NCBI GenBank assembly: GCA_016713335.1
Contig: JADJPH010000040.1
Location: forward strand, 18,692-82,691
DNA: 64,000 nucleotides
Reading direction: 5' to 3'
From: Candidatus Fredericiella danica
Lineage (GTDB): Bacteria; Chloroflexota; Anaerolineae; Caldilineales; Caldilineaceae
Shown here: one piece after another, positions 1 through 9,584 of the stretch
Position numbering within the stretch: position 1 is the first letter of the stretch
Layout: each line of letters begins with the position of its first letter
The notes under the pieces: model-generated
What the model saw: the letters and a program-made list of their open reading frames with translations, nothing else
What the model was told of the DNA's origin: nothing
Databases searched by the model: none
Translations under genes and position numbers: made by a program

Positions 1-1565
1 GTGAGTGCGGCGCCAAAACCAACGCCGAGGGTGCGTGTCACCGGCGGCGAGGCCCCTGCTAACCCGTAGAGTGAAACGCGAATACCGTTGTGGTCGGTTG
101 GCTCGGTTGCCCAACCGCGCGTGGCCAACCAGACCTGCGCAGTGGCGGGCAAGTGGAAATAGAGCACTTCCCAAACGCGTTCCGCTCCGGCAGTGAATTC
201 CTGCAATTCGCCGTCCGCCGCATCCAGCGATTGATTCTGAAGCTCGGAGATGGCAAATATTGGTGCGGATCCTTTGTAGTAATGCAGGAAAACTTTCTTT
301 GGGTCCGGACCATCGACGAGCACGACATCGTTGGGGCGCAGACTCGACTCGATGCGCGCGGCGGCGCCGCGAAAATCCGGCTTGTGGAGTGAACTGTCCG
401 TAGTCTGGCGCTGCACTGCCATCAGGTTAGTGACGACAAGCAAACCGATCACAATCAAAGCCGCAACTGGCGCCAACCATCGGCGGATCGGCGGGAGTGC
501 CCCGCGCCAGAAACGGAGATCCAGCAGCCCCACGCCCCCGGCGCAGAGAAGCAACAAAGGGGCGGCAATGAAAATCGTGTAGCGCTCATGATAGTCGGGA
601 TTGCGAATCGCCAACCAGAACGCAATCGCCAATGGAATGGCTGTTAGTGAGATGAGATAGAAGCCAGCGGCGCGACGGCTGCGGACCCAATAGAAGATCC
701 CGGTCACCGCAAGGGCAAGATAGAGCCAGGGCAGCCACCCGCGCCAGGGTTCCGTCATGGTCTCTCCAGCCGTATAGGCGGTCAGGTACCGCCAGGGAAG
801 CTCCAGCGCCACACCCCCTTGTCGCCACCCTGTGAAACTGAAAATCTCCAGGGCGCGGGGCAGCCACGGCGCAAACAACAGCAATGCCGCCACCGCCGCA
901 GCCAACCAACGGAGAAAACCTGACCAGTTGCGCGTGGCAAGCACCCATCCCACGACAAAGACCGTTTGTGCGATCGGCGTCAATGCACCATACATGTGCA
1001 AGTAAACAGCAGCCGCTGTGGCGATGGCATATCCTGCCCCCCACCCAATCGTTGCACGACCGGATGCTGCCAGCAGGCGCCAGAGACACCAACTGGAAAG
1101 CAGTGTGGCGGCGAGCAGCCAGGAATACATCCGTACTTCTTGGGCGTACCAGACTTGAAACGCGCTTGAAGCAAGCAGCGCGCCCGCACTGAGCACGACC
1201 AGTGCGCGCGTTGGGTTCATTCTGTACTGTAGATCGGCCCCCAGGCGCATGATCAGAGCGACAGCCAGTGTGGAGGCAACCAGCGAAAGAAAACGCGTGG
1301 CGTAGTCGGCGTCACCTACGAGTGGCAGCCAACCGTGTAGCAGGACAAAGTAGCCGGGGGTATGCTCGACCGGCATGTTGCGCAGCAGATCTGGGAGCGT
1401 CTGCACCGCCCGGAGGAGGCTGATGCCTTCGTCGCTCCACAGGCTCTGAAAGTCGAGCCGGTAGGTGCGCACGGCAAATGCAAACAAGAGAATTGCCAGC
1501 GTCAGGACACGCAATACCGGGTTTGGCGTCGCATGTGGAGGCTGGGAGGTGGCGGCAAGTTTCAT
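1..1565 (-). CDS. GT39/ArnT-like membrane glycosyltransferase (3' end outside window)
   Basis: Reading leftward from an ATG at 1563-1565, the frame stays open to the window edge, so the C-terminus is missing. The protein has a hydrophobic N-terminal helix followed by SLWSDEGISLLRA, the acidic DE pair that GT39/PMT-type GT-C glycosyltransferases carry in their first periplasmic loop. HTPGYFVLLHGW follows, then about ten further hydrophobic segments and a soluble C-terminal part. The family transfers sugars from polyprenyl-phosphate donors to lipids or proteins on the outer face of the membrane. The specific substrate cannot be read from the sequence. It is divergent from the phosphatase gene at 1685. 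Family assignment is good; function is inferred. Confidence 0.8.
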   Translation of the reverse strand, partial: MKLAATSQPPHATPNPVLRVLTLAILLFAFAVRTYRLDFQSLWSDEGISLLRAVQTLPDLLRNMPVEHTPGYFVLLHGWLPLVGDADYATRFLSLVASTLAVALIMRLGADLQYRMNPTRALVVLSAGALLASSAFQVWYAQEVRMYSWLLAATLLSSWCLWRLLAASGRATIGWGAGYAIATAAAVYLHMYGALTPIAQTVFVVGWVLATRNWSGFLRWLAAAVAALLLFAPWLPRALEIFSFTGWRQGGVALELPWRYLTAYTAGETMTEPWRGWLPWLYLALAVTGIFYWVRSRRAAGFYLISLTAIPLAIAFWLAIRNPDYHERYTIFIAAPLLLLCAGGVGLLDLRFWRGALPPIRRWLAPVAALIVIGLLVVTNLMAVQRQTTDSSLHKPDFRGAAARIESSLRPNDVVLVDGPDPKKVFLHYYKGSAPIFAISELQNQSLDAADGELQEFTAGAERVWEVLYFHLPATAQVWLATRGWATEPTDHNGIRVSLYGLAGASPPVTRTLGVGFGAAL

Positions 1566-1684
1566 GCAAATATCGAATTTTATCACAGATCTGCCACCAC
1601 CCAAGGCGACAGACCCGCAGAAAAGTGCTACGATAGCAGTACCCCACGAGATTGCGTGCCATGATGGTCAATGGAGTCCCCTAC

Positions 1685-2170
1685 ATGACAGAGACACCGA
1701 AGCGTAAGATTCTTGTTGTCTGCACCGCCAATATCTGTCGCTCCCCGGCAGTGGCAGGCATGATCGAGATGCGCTTGGCGGCGAAAGGGATCGCCGAGCT
1801 CGTTTCCGTCGTGTCCGCTGGCGTCTTTGCACAGGAAGGGTATGGCGCGGACCCCATCATGGCCGCGTTCATGCAGGAAGCGGGGGTTGACCTCAGCAAC
1901 CATGTGAGCCACCCTCTTGGCCTTGCAGACGTTACTAATGCGGACCTGATCATCGTGATGGAAGAGGCGCATCGCACTGCGATCTTTCACCGCTGGCCAC
2001 GGGTGTTGCACAAGGTGCTCTTGCTGAGCGAACTTGCCGGGGAACATGCAGACCTCGATGATCCACATGGTGGCTCGAATGAAGCCTATCTGCAGGCAAT
2101 TGCCCTGGCCGAACAGTGGCTTGACAATGGGTGGGCACTGCTGCAACGAAGGCTCGATCTACCGGCGTGA
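1685..2170 (+). CDS. Low-molecular-weight protein-tyrosine phosphatase family
   Basis: About 161 residues, the usual length for the family. The P-loop VCTANICRSP sits at the N-terminus and matches the C-x5-R-S active-site motif, with Cys as nucleophile and Arg binding phosphate. Near the C-terminus LDDPHGGS supplies the general-acid Asp-Pro motif. Such enzymes dephosphorylate tyrosine kinases of polysaccharide export, or act as sugar-phosphate or arginine phosphatases, which would fit the glycosyltransferase next door. In-frame starts at 1652 (TTG) and 1661 (ATG) also exist. The ATG at 1685 was chosen because it places the P-loop close to the N-terminus as in relatives. No strong ribosome binding site is visible for any of them. 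Confidence 0.85.
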   Translation: MTETPKRKILVVCTANICRSPAVAGMIEMRLAAKGIAELVSVVSAGVFAQEGYGADPIMAAFMQEAGVDLSNHVSHPLGLADVTNADLIIVMEEAHRTAIFHRWPRVLHKVLLLSELAGEHADLDDPHGGSNEAYLQAIALAEQWLDNGWALLQRRLDLPA

Positions 2171-2209
2171 ACATCTGGCCCGGCGAGATGAGCCATTCGT
2201 CCGCCAAAC

Positions 2210-2265
2210 GGACATGGCAGTGCCGATATCCCCGGCAGACAGACACCCAAAAAGTTGAAACACCC
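2210..2265. repeat. Dispersed palindromic repeat, copy 1 (modules A and B)
   Basis: Module A (2210-2231) is a hairpin of the form GGACA-GGCA/TGCCGA-TATCC. Module B (2246-2265) contains CCCA, an A-rich stretch and TGAAACACCC. The same two modules occur together at 47909-47973; module A is tandemly repeated at 34083-34350, and module B alone lies at 28305-28326 in reverse. The copy lies between the phosphatase and the transporter promoter. Confidence 0.6.
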
Positions 2266-2281
2266 ACGCGGTTTGGGTTCG

Positions 2282-2311
2282 TTGACAATAGTCATAGGCT
2301 TGACGTACACT
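2282..2311 (+). promoter_or_regulatory. Sigma70-type promoter of the nucleoside importer operon
   Basis: TTGACA at 2282-2287 and TACACT at 2306-2311 are separated by 18 bases. This predicts a leader of about 150 nt before the lipoprotein gene. No known riboswitch was recognised in that leader. Confidence 0.5.
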
Positions 2312-2467
2312 AGCGGGCGTATAGCGCCTCCTCGCCGGGCTGACCGGCACGCCGAAGCTTCCCAGAAACTGCGACTAGTTCGGTCGCACAGGTAGCAGTG
2401 ATTCTTTACACGTCTGTTCGGCTCAGTCAAAGTCAAACAAACAAATGCCGTGAAGGGAGAATTCTAT

Positions 2468-3721
2468 ATGGTGCGTAAGCAACTGTGGTCCATGCTGAGT
2501 GTGCTTGTGCTGATGGCGCTTGTACTTGGCGCCTGCGTCGCGCCGGCCGCTGCACCTGCTGCAGCGCCTGCCGGTGGCGAAGCTGCGGCAACGCAGGAGG
2601 CCGCGCCGGCAGCAGAGGCCGGTGGTATTCAGATTCCGACGATCGAGGAAGGCAAGTTCAACGTAGCGTTTGTCTATGTTGGCCCGATCGGTGATGGCGG
2701 CTATACGTATGCGCACAATCAGGGGCGTGAATATGTCGATGCGCAACTGGGCGACAAGGTGCACACCGCCTACATCGAGAGCGTACCTGAAGGCGCTGAT
2801 GCCGAGCGCGTCATCCGCAATCTGGCTCGCGCCGGCTTCGATGCCGTGATTACGACCTCATTCGGTTATATGGATCCGACTGCGACCGTTGCCGAGGAGT
2901 TCCCGGACACCGACTTCATCCATGTATCCGGTTTTAAGAGCAATGACACGAACTTCGCCAACCTGTTTGGCGCCATGGAAGACATGAAGTATCTCTCCGG
3001 CATGGTCGCCGGTGCGCGCGCAAAGGCTGACGGTAGTAACAAGGTCGGCTACATTGCGCCCTTCCCGATTCCCGAAGTGATCCGCCTGGCCAATGCCACG
3101 ACGATGGGCATGCGCCAGACCTGCCCCGAATGCACGATGGATCTGCGCTGGACTTTCTCCTGGTTCGATCCGAAGGGCGAGCAGCAGGCGGCTGAGTCGC
3201 TGCTGGATGGTGGCGCAAGCGTCGTGGTTACGGGCGCTGACACTCCGTTCCCGGTCAAGGTCGCCGGCGAGCGTGGTCTTTGGGGTATCGGCTACGACAG
3301 CTCGAACTCCTGCGAAGTCGACCTGGCGCACTGCCTCACCACCCCCTACTGGAACTGGGGCCCAGAGTATGCGGCATTGATCCAGCAGATGATGGATGGC
3401 ACCTTCCAGGGTGGTAGCATCTACTTTGACGCGGATAGTGGTGGTCTGGGATTGGTGGGCTTCATGGAAGGCGAGACGCCGTTGGAAGGCGTGCCCGCCG
3501 ATGTGATCCCGCTGGTGCAGGAGACCCTGGCCAAGATGGAGAGCGGCGAGATGACGCGCTTCGACATCTTCTCCGGCCCGATCAAGGATAACAAAGGCGC
3601 CGAAATTGTGCCTGCAGGTGAGCAGTTGACGCAACTGGACCTCGAAGGCCTTGAAGGCTGCACCTATTGCATGAACTGGCTCGTCGAGGGTGTTGTCCCC
3701 GACGCTGAGATTCCACAGTAG
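2468..3721 (+). CDS. BMP/PnrA-family nucleoside-binding lipoprotein
   Basis: The substrate-binding lipoprotein of an ABC importer. ATG 2468 is preceded by AAGGGAG at a good distance, so the in-frame GTG at 2450 is not needed. The signal peptide ends in the lipobox LGAC, and the modified Cys is followed by an Ala/Pro/Gly/Glu-rich linker typical of Chloroflexota lipoproteins. The mature domain begins with NVAFVYVGPIGDGGYTYAHN and continues with DFIHVSGF, as in Bmp/PnrA proteins that bind purine nucleosides. Genes for the ATPase and both permeases follow directly. Nucleoside specificity is inferred from the family and the subunit set; binding residues were not compared with a structure. Confidence 0.9.
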   Translation: MVRKQLWSMLSVLVLMALVLGACVAPAAAPAAAPAGGEAAATQEAAPAAEAGGIQIPTIEEGKFNVAFVYVGPIGDGGYTYAHNQGREYVDAQLGDKVHTAYIESVPEGADAERVIRNLARAGFDAVITTSFGYMDPTATVAEEFPDTDFIHVSGFKSNDTNFANLFGAMEDMKYLSGMVAGARAKADGSNKVGYIAPFPIPEVIRLANATTMGMRQTCPECTMDLRWTFSWFDPKGEQQAAESLLDGGASVVVTGADTPFPVKVAGERGLWGIGYDSSNSCEVDLAHCLTTPYWNWGPEYAALIQQMMDGTFQGGSIYFDADSGGLGLVGFMEGETPLEGVPADVIPLVQETLAKMESGEMTRFDIFSGPIKDNKGAEIVPAGEQLTQLDLEGLEGCTYCMNWLVEGVVPDAEIPQ

Positions 3722-3740
3722 TAGTTCGCAAGCAGGTTCG

Positions 3741-3777
3741 GGTGGGCTGGTGATCTGAGACAGGTCGCCAGTCCACC
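3741..3777 (+). promoter_or_regulatory. Intercistronic hairpin after the lipoprotein gene
   Basis: A 16-bp stem (three G-U pairs) encloses the five-base loop GAGAC, starting 20 bases after the lipoprotein stop. No run of T follows, so it is not a typical intrinsic terminator. Such hairpins behind binding-protein genes usually stabilise the upstream mRNA or cause partial termination, keeping the ATPase and permeases at lower levels. Confidence 0.55.
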
Positions 3778-3828
3778 TCTATCAATCACCGATATCCTCT
3801 CTCTAGCACCGACACGCGAAATAATCCT

Positions 3829-5364
3829 ATGCCAGACGCAACTTATGCCGTCGAGATGCGCGATATTACCAAGCGTTTCCCCGGCGTGTTGGCAAATGAC
3901 CACGTCAATTTCGGCGCGCAGGCGGGCGAAGTCCATGCGCTGTTGGGTGAGAATGGCGCCGGCAAATCCACCTTGATGAACGTGCTTTGCGGGCTCTATC
4001 GACCCGAAGCCGGTGCGATTCTCATCGATGGCCAACCGGTGCACTTTCATTCGCCGCGTGACGCCATTCAAAGCGGCGTCGGCATGGTGCATCAACACTT
4101 TATGCTGGTGCAGTCGCAGAGCGTCGCCGAGAATGTATTTTTGGGCGTGCGCAACGCCAGCTTCAGTCTGCGCAGCCAGCAGATGGCGGCCGCCGTGCAG
4201 AAGATCGGCGATCAGTACGGTCTGCCGGTGGACCCCAATGCCAAGATCTGGCAGCTCTCGGTGGGTGAACAGCAGCGCGTCGAGATTATCAAAATTCTGT
4301 ACCGGGGTGCGCGCATTCTGGTGTTGGACGAGCCGACGGCAGTGCTCACGCCGCAGGAAAGCGAGATGCTCTTCCAGACGCTGCGGGCCATGAAGAACGA
4401 CGGCAAGACGATCATTTTTATTTCACACAAGCTGGAAGAAGTCATCTCCATTGCCGATAACGTGACGGTGCTCCGCGCCGGCAAAGTCGCGGCGACGACG
4501 CCGGCCAAGGGGATGACGAAGGCGCAACTCGCCAGTTTGATGGTGGGGCGCCAGGTGTTCTTTCAGTTTGACAAAGCGCCGGCCAAACTCGGTGAAGTCC
4601 GGTTGGCGCTGGCCGGCGTCGAGGCGCAGGACGACAAGTTCTTGCCCGCACTGCGTGGGGTGTCGCTTGAAGTGCGCAGCGGCGAAATCGTGGGTATTGC
4701 CGGCGTTGCGGGCAATGGACAGCGCGAACTGGCGGAGACCGTGACCGGCTTGCGGAAACTCACTGCGGGGAAGATCACCGTAGCCGGGCGCGATGTGACA
4801 GGGTCTCCACCCCTGGTGATGATTGATGCCGGCATCGCCTATGTGCCTGAGGATCGCCATCACACGGGCACTGCGCCAAACTTGAGCGTCGCCGAGAACC
4901 TGGCGTTGAAAGCCTACCGTAAGCCACCGATTGGCCACGGCGCCCTCATCGCACCGGATGCCATGCAGACCTCGGCGGTGGATTTGATCCGCGCTTTTGA
5001 CATTTCGACCCCTGGACCACAGACGCCTGCCCGCAAGCTGAGTGGTGGTAATCTGCAGAAGGTGATTCTGGCACGGGAGATTTCGGCGGAGCCACAGGTG
5101 TTGATTGCGGCCTCGCCCACACGGGGCCTTGACATCGGGGCGACGGAATCGGTGCGTAAATTGCTGCTGGCGCAGCGTGACGAAGGCGCGGCCATTCTCT
5201 TGATCTCCGAAGATCTTGATGAGATTTTCGCCATTTCTGATCGGATTGTGGTCATGTACGAGGGCAGCATCATGGGAGAGTTCCCCACGGCGGAAGCAGA
5301 GATTGGCCAGGTGGGTCTGCTCATGGCGGGCGGTGAGCATGGCGCGCATGCAAGTGCGGTCTGA
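3829..5364 (+). CDS. Nucleoside ABC transporter, double ATP-binding protein
   Basis: A 511-residue protein with two fused ABC domains, as in the YufO/NupA-type ATPases of BMP importers. The first domain has an intact Walker A (GENGAGKST, residues 40-48), the signature LSVGEQQR and the Walker B end LVLDEPTAVL. The second has a degenerate Walker A (GVAGNGQRE), signature LSGGNLQK and LIAASPTRGLDIG, where the catalytic Glu after the Walker B Asp position is absent. One functional and one degenerate site is usual in this family. It energises uptake through the two permeases encoded immediately downstream. Confidence 0.93.
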   Translation: MPDATYAVEMRDITKRFPGVLANDHVNFGAQAGEVHALLGENGAGKSTLMNVLCGLYRPEAGAILIDGQPVHFHSPRDAIQSGVGMVHQHFMLVQSQSVAENVFLGVRNASFSLRSQQMAAAVQKIGDQYGLPVDPNAKIWQLSVGEQQRVEIIKILYRGARILVLDEPTAVLTPQESEMLFQTLRAMKNDGKTIIFISHKLEEVISIADNVTVLRAGKVAATTPAKGMTKAQLASLMVGRQVFFQFDKAPAKLGEVRLALAGVEAQDDKFLPALRGVSLEVRSGEIVGIAGVAGNGQRELAETVTGLRKLTAGKITVAGRDVTGSPPLVMIDAGIAYVPEDRHHTGTAPNLSVAENLALKAYRKPPIGHGALIAPDAMQTSAVDLIRAFDISTPGPQTPARKLSGGNLQKVILAREISAEPQVLIAASPTRGLDIGATESVRKLLLAQRDEGAAILLISEDLDEIFAISDRIVVMYEGSIMGEFPTAEAEIGQVGLLMAGGEHGAHASAV

Positions 5365-5406
5365 TCGAACGGTGATTTTTCAACCAGTAGAGGCGGTCTG
5401 CGGAAG

Positions 5407-6511
5407 ATGACCACAACGACGACAAATGCACCGCGGGGGGGCGCCGCGCATCCGATTTGAACGGAGGCTGGAGCAGCCGCGCTGGCTCTCCATCGCCAGC
5501 CCGTTTATTCTGGTGGCCGCGGCGTTGGCGGTTGGCGCCGCCTTGCTGGCGCTTGTCGGCGCCGCACCCCTGGTCGTTTACGGCCGGATGGCGGAAATCG
5601 CGTTTGGCAGCGCCTATGGTTGGTCTGACACAACCATCAAGGCGACCCCTTTAATCCTTGCCGGATTGGGCGTCTCAATCGCGTTCAAGATGCGCCTCTG
5701 GAATATCGGCGCCGAAGGCCAACTCTTTATCGGCGCCTGGTGTGCAACAGGTGTCGCGTTGTTTTTGATGCCGAAAGATACGCCACAAGCGTTGATGCTG
5801 CTCGCGATGGGGCTGGCCGGGTTTATCGGCGGCGCCTTTTGGGGGTTCATCCCCGGCGTGCTTAAAGCGAAGTTGAACATCAACGAAATCATCACAACGC
5901 TGATGCTCACCTATGTCGCATTTCAGTGGAACAACTTTTTCGTCTATGGGCCATGGAGTCAGCGTGGCTTTGGTCTTACCGAGCAATTCCCGAAAAGCGC
6001 CTGGATGCCCCGCTTTACGGATTTTGGCAAGATCTTCCCGGCGTTCCAGGGCATGACCGCCCACTTCGGCATCCTGTTGGCGGTGATCCTTGCCGTTTTC
6101 CTCTGGTTTGTCTGGCGGCGATCCAAATGGGGATTTGGCGTCAAAATCATCGGCGATAACCCTCGGGCCGCACGCTATGCCGGAATCAACCTCACGCGCA
6201 ATATCATTGTGGTCATGATGTTGAGCGGTGGGTTGGCCGGGATTGCCGGCATGGTCGAGGTGAGCGGCGTGGTGCACCGCTTGCAGGAGCGCTTCTCGCC
6301 CGGCTATGGCTACACGGCGATCATCATCGCCTGGCTCGCCAAATTGAATCCGCTGGCCATTATTCTGGTCTCTTATCTCTTTGGTGGTCTGCTGGTTGGC
6401 GGGGACGCCATTCAGCCAGCCGGCATTGCAGGTATGTTGCAGGGAGTCATTCTCTTCGTAGTGGTCGGCGGCGAATCGATGCTGCAGTACCGCATCAGAG
6501 TGGAACGCTAG
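5407..6511 (+). CDS. Nucleoside ABC transporter permease 1 (start shifted by a G-run)
   Basis: A polytopic permease of the BMP-importer type (YufP/NupB-like) of about 365 residues, with eight to ten hydrophobic segments and the conserved NIGAEGQLFIGAW region. The uninterrupted frame begins at an ATG at 5426, but that lacks a ribosome binding site and yields an odd basic start. The ATG at 5407 gives a Thr-rich start and enters the correct frame if the seven-G run at 5433-5439 were six. A homopolymer error there is therefore likely. It lies between the ATPase and the second permease, with only three bases before the latter. Confidence 0.85.
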
Positions 6512-6514
6512 TCT

Positions 6515-7465
6515 ATGGATCTCAGCTTCTTTGTTGTCTTATTGGCGGCCGGCATCCGTTATGGAACGGGCACATTGTTTGCGACGATTGGCGAAATTTT
6601 CGCTGAACGTGCGGGCGTGCTCAACGTCGGCATCGAAGGCATGATGTTGATGGGGGCGGTCACCGCCTATGGCGCGGCGTATTATACCGGCAATCCCTGG
6701 CTGGGGTTGCTGGTTGCGCTGATTGTTGGCGGCGTCATGGCGTTGTTGCATGCGTTTGTGACGATCACGCTGCGTGCGGATCAGGTGGTCAGTGGGCTGG
6801 CGCTGACACTCCTGGGGGCCGGCTTGAGCGCCGTGATTGGTGCGCCGCTGGTTGAAGTGCGCGATGCCCCGCAACTGCCGGCGTTTCCCATTCCTGGGCT
6901 TGCACAGATTCCGATTCTTGGCCCGATCTTCTTTGACCATAATGTGATCGTCTATATCGGGCTTTTGGCGGCGCCGATCGCCTGGTGGTACATCTATCGG
7001 ACGCGGCCGGGGATGGAATTGCGCGCGATCGGCGAGTATCCGGCTGCCGCCGACGTCCTGGGCATTGCCGTCATCCGGCAACGGTACTTATATGTTATTT
7101 TTGGAGGCATGTTGGCCGGTCTTGGCGGCGCTGCCCTGAGCCTGGCCATTACGCCGCTGTGGGTCGAAGGGATGACGGCCGGTCAGGGCTGGATTGCCCT
7201 GGGGCTGGTCATCTTTGCCAGTTGGAATCCGCTGCGCGCGGCGCTTGGCGCCTACCTCTTCGGCGCGATCGGCCGGTTGCCATTGGACTTGCAGAATTTG
7301 CCGTTGTTTCTTGCCAATCCGCAACTGGGCTACTTCGCGCGGATGCTGCCCTATCTTTTTGTGATTCTGCTGATGATCATCAGCGCCCGTGGCAACATGC
7401 GGCGCCGGATCGGTGCACCGGCCGCGCTTGGCCAGCCGTACGTCCGTGAAGAGCGCGGCGCCTGA
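6515..7465 (+). CDS. Nucleoside ABC transporter permease 2
   Basis: A 316-residue integral membrane protein and the second permease of the BMP importer (YufQ/NupC-like). It carries the typical AERAGVLNVGIEGMMLMGA stretch early on, which in these permeases forms the cytoplasmic coupling region, followed by eight or so hydrophobic helices. Its ATG comes three bases after the stop of permease 1, so translational coupling is likely. Together with the lipoprotein and ATPase it completes the importer; no gene is missing. It is followed after four bases by a YdjM-like gene, probably the tail of the same transcript. Confidence 0.9.
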   Translation: MDLSFFVVLLAAGIRYGTGTLFATIGEIFAERAGVLNVGIEGMMLMGAVTAYGAAYYTGNPWLGLLVALIVGGVMALLHAFVTITLRADQVVSGLALTLLGAGLSAVIGAPLVEVRDAPQLPAFPIPGLAQIPILGPIFFDHNVIVYIGLLAAPIAWWYIYRTRPGMELRAIGEYPAAADVLGIAVIRQRYLYVIFGGMLAGLGGAALSLAITPLWVEGMTAGQGWIALGLVIFASWNPLRAALGAYLFGAIGRLPLDLQNLPLFLANPQLGYFARMLPYLFVILLMIISARGNMRRRIGAPAALGQPYVREERGA

Positions 7466-7468
7466 GCC

Positions 7469-8007
7469 ATGTTGCCACTCTCCCATATCGCCTACACCTG
7501 GTTGACGCTTAGTCTGGCACAGGATTATCTGGGCGTGGCGCCGGAGGCGGATTACCGGATGATCGCGCTGGCAGCCACTGCCCCCGACCTGATCGATAAG
7601 CCGCTGGCAGCCGCCTATTTCTATCGTAAGCACAGGTCGGCAGTGCTTTTGCACATACGCTCCTGGTGAATCTCGCTGCGATTTGGTGGACGCTGGGTAA
7701 GTTGCCCAATATCTGGGTGTACACCTCTGCGTTTGTGGGGCATGCGCTCCTGGATCGGCTCTGGTTGTTTCCGGATACCTTTTTATTGGCCGCTGCGCGG
7801 TGGCGGTTTCATGTCTGGGGCAAGCGCGGTTCCGAACAGAAAGCGATGCGCACGGCGTATTGGGTTGCCTTCACCCGCCGGCCGGAACTCTGGGGCTGGG
7901 AACTCGGGGGCTTTATCGCGCTGGGCATCTTCATATGGCGCAAACGTCTCTATCGCCGCGATCATCTGCTCAGTTTCCTCCTGACAGGGCGGACGGATCT
8001 GCTATAA
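7469..8007 (+). CDS. YdjM-like membrane-bound metal-dependent hydrolase (one frameshift)
   Basis: Two overlapping frames make one protein. The first part has an early His (LSHIAYTWLTL) and the acidic motif ATAPDLIDKPLA; the second supplies TSAFVGHALLDRLW and further helices. These His/Asp motifs in transmembrane context resemble the LexA-binding inner-membrane hydrolase family (YdjM). The break lies at the T-run 7647-7650: one added T would restore the expected AVLFAHTLLVNL sequence. A homopolymer error is therefore more likely than a true pseudogene. Function in this organism is unknown. Confidence 0.7.
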
Positions 8008-8067
8008 GACCGATCACACATCTCCTGCCTTCAACCTTTCTGCAGTCACCATGCTAGAATCCACGAT

Positions 8068-9519
8068 ATGCAGCCGACGACGGATGGGGCGCGCCACACG
8101 GGGCGCAGAGTTCTGGTCAATACGGGAGCTCTCACCGGCGCCAGCCTCTATCGCATCGGGATGAGTTTTGTCCTCCAATTGCTGATCGCCCGACGGCTTG
8201 GCGTGGATGCGCTTGGCCACTACACCATTGCGATGGCCTATCTTAATGTCAGCCAGGTGCTCAGCGAACTTGGCCTGCCATCGCTGCTGGTGCGCGATCT
8301 GGCGCAGTCGCCCTGGCGGCGCCGCAGTTACTTTCGGGCGCAGTTGCTCCTGCAGTTTGGGGCGGCATTGTTGGTATGGGTTGGCCTCGTGCTCCTTTCC
8401 TTTGTCCTCCCCTATGGTGAAACGACGCAGATCTCGCTCTGGCTGGTGGGGGCCACCTTGCCCTTGTATGCTGCGTCCTCTACGGCGCAGACGCTTTTTC
8501 AAGCCGGCGAGCGGATGGAGCTCGTCATGGGCACCGAGATTTTTGTCAATACGCTGATTCTGGTCTTCAGCCTGGTGATCCTGTGGCGTGGTGGCAACGA
8601 GATGATGCTGATTGCTGTCATTGTGGTGGCGCAAGTCTGCTCAACCGCGATCTGTCTCTGGCTGGTGCCACGGAGTAAGTTGCTGGCAGTGCCGCAGGAG
8701 GGTGGCAGCGTTGCGCGTCTCCCGCTCTTACGGCAGGCCATGCCCTTCCTTGGGCTATCCCTTGGCGACGTGCTCCTGCAGCGGATGGATATTCTCCTGT
8801 TGAGCATTTTTGCCGGGCCGATGGTGACTGGGATCTATAGCGCGGCCTACAACGTCGTGCGCGTGCTGATGAAACTGGTGCAGAGCTTCTGGAAGGCGCT
8901 CTACCCGACGCTGAGCCGGCTGCACCGTCAGGCGCAAGACCAGTATGAACGGCTGGCACGTTTGGGCCTACGGTATGGCCTGCTGCTACTGATGCCGCTG
9001 GCCACGATTGGGGCGGCAGTCGCCAACGGTCTGTTTGCCCTTGTCTTTGGGCCCGAGTACACAGCATCGGCAGTTGTCTTCCAGATCCTGATTTGGTCTG
9101 CGCCGCTCTTCCTCTTTGAGAACTACGCGATCACGCTCTTGATGGTCGAACGCCATCCGCGCAGTAGTCTCGGTCTGCTTGCGCTCCATATTGGGGTCAC
9201 AGCCGTTGCCCTGCCACTGCTGACGCAGCGTGGCGGTGCGCAAGGCGCGGCCTGGGCGGGTGTACTTGCCGGTATGGTAGGCGCCACGGCTGGATTGTGG
9301 ATGCTGCATCACTATGAGGCGCCGGTTCAACTGCAACGGCTGTGGGGTATCTTCGCCGCTGCCGCCATTGCGGGGATCGTTGCCTGGCTGCTGCCGGTTC
9401 CCTGGCTGCTACAGGTGGCGGCAGGCGGCGCGGTTTATCTGCTCGTTTGCTGGTTGGCGCGTGCGTTAACCGCGGCTGATGTCCAAACACTACGCCGTAC
9501 GTTGGCGCATCGTGGCTAA
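8068..9519 (+). CDS. Polysaccharide flippase (Wzx/MATE-like, MOP superfamily)
   Basis: A 483-residue protein with about fourteen hydrophobic segments, the expected size and topology for a lipid-linked oligosaccharide flippase. The N-terminal part, with RIGMSFVLQLLIARRLGVDALG, is the typical first helix pair of the polysaccharide biosynthesis protein family. These proteins move undecaprenyl-linked repeat units across the inner membrane. The surrounding glycosyltransferase and surface-protein genes fit an envelope role. It converges on the beta-helix gene, with a shared terminator hairpin between the two. Confidence 0.87.
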   Translation: MQPTTDGARHTGRRVLVNTGALTGASLYRIGMSFVLQLLIARRLGVDALGHYTIAMAYLNVSQVLSELGLPSLLVRDLAQSPWRRRSYFRAQLLLQFGAALLVWVGLVLLSFVLPYGETTQISLWLVGATLPLYAASSTAQTLFQAGERMELVMGTEIFVNTLILVFSLVILWRGGNEMMLIAVIVVAQVCSTAICLWLVPRSKLLAVPQEGGSVARLPLLRQAMPFLGLSLGDVLLQRMDILLLSIFAGPMVTGIYSAAYNVVRVLMKLVQSFWKALYPTLSRLHRQAQDQYERLARLGLRYGLLLLMPLATIGAAVANGLFALVFGPEYTASAVVFQILIWSAPLFLFENYAITLLMVERHPRSSLGLLALHIGVTAVALPLLTQRGGAQGAAWAGVLAGMVGATAGLWMLHHYEAPVQLQRLWGIFAAAAIAGIVAWLLPVPWLLQVAAGGAVYLLVCWLARALTAADVQTLRRTLAHRG

Positions 9520-9524
9520 AGAAA

Positions 9525-9553
9525 CTGCCAGGAAGCTTCATGCTTCCTGGCAG
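9525..9553. terminator. Intrinsic terminator between convergent genes
   Basis: A perfect 12-bp stem (CTGCCAGGAAGC and its complement) has a five-base loop. On the minus strand it is followed by TTTCTTT, so it mainly ends the beta-helix gene transcript, but it can also stop the flippase transcript. Confidence 0.8.
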
Positions 9554-9584
9554 TGGTCTACCAAGATCGGTGAAATCGGTTCGA

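Noticed and set aside
2858..3634. A 258-codon frame antisense to the nucleoside-binding lipoprotein
   Set aside because: It is a shadow of the high-G+C gene on the other strand, whose lipobox, domain and operon context are clear. No own ribosome binding site or family match.
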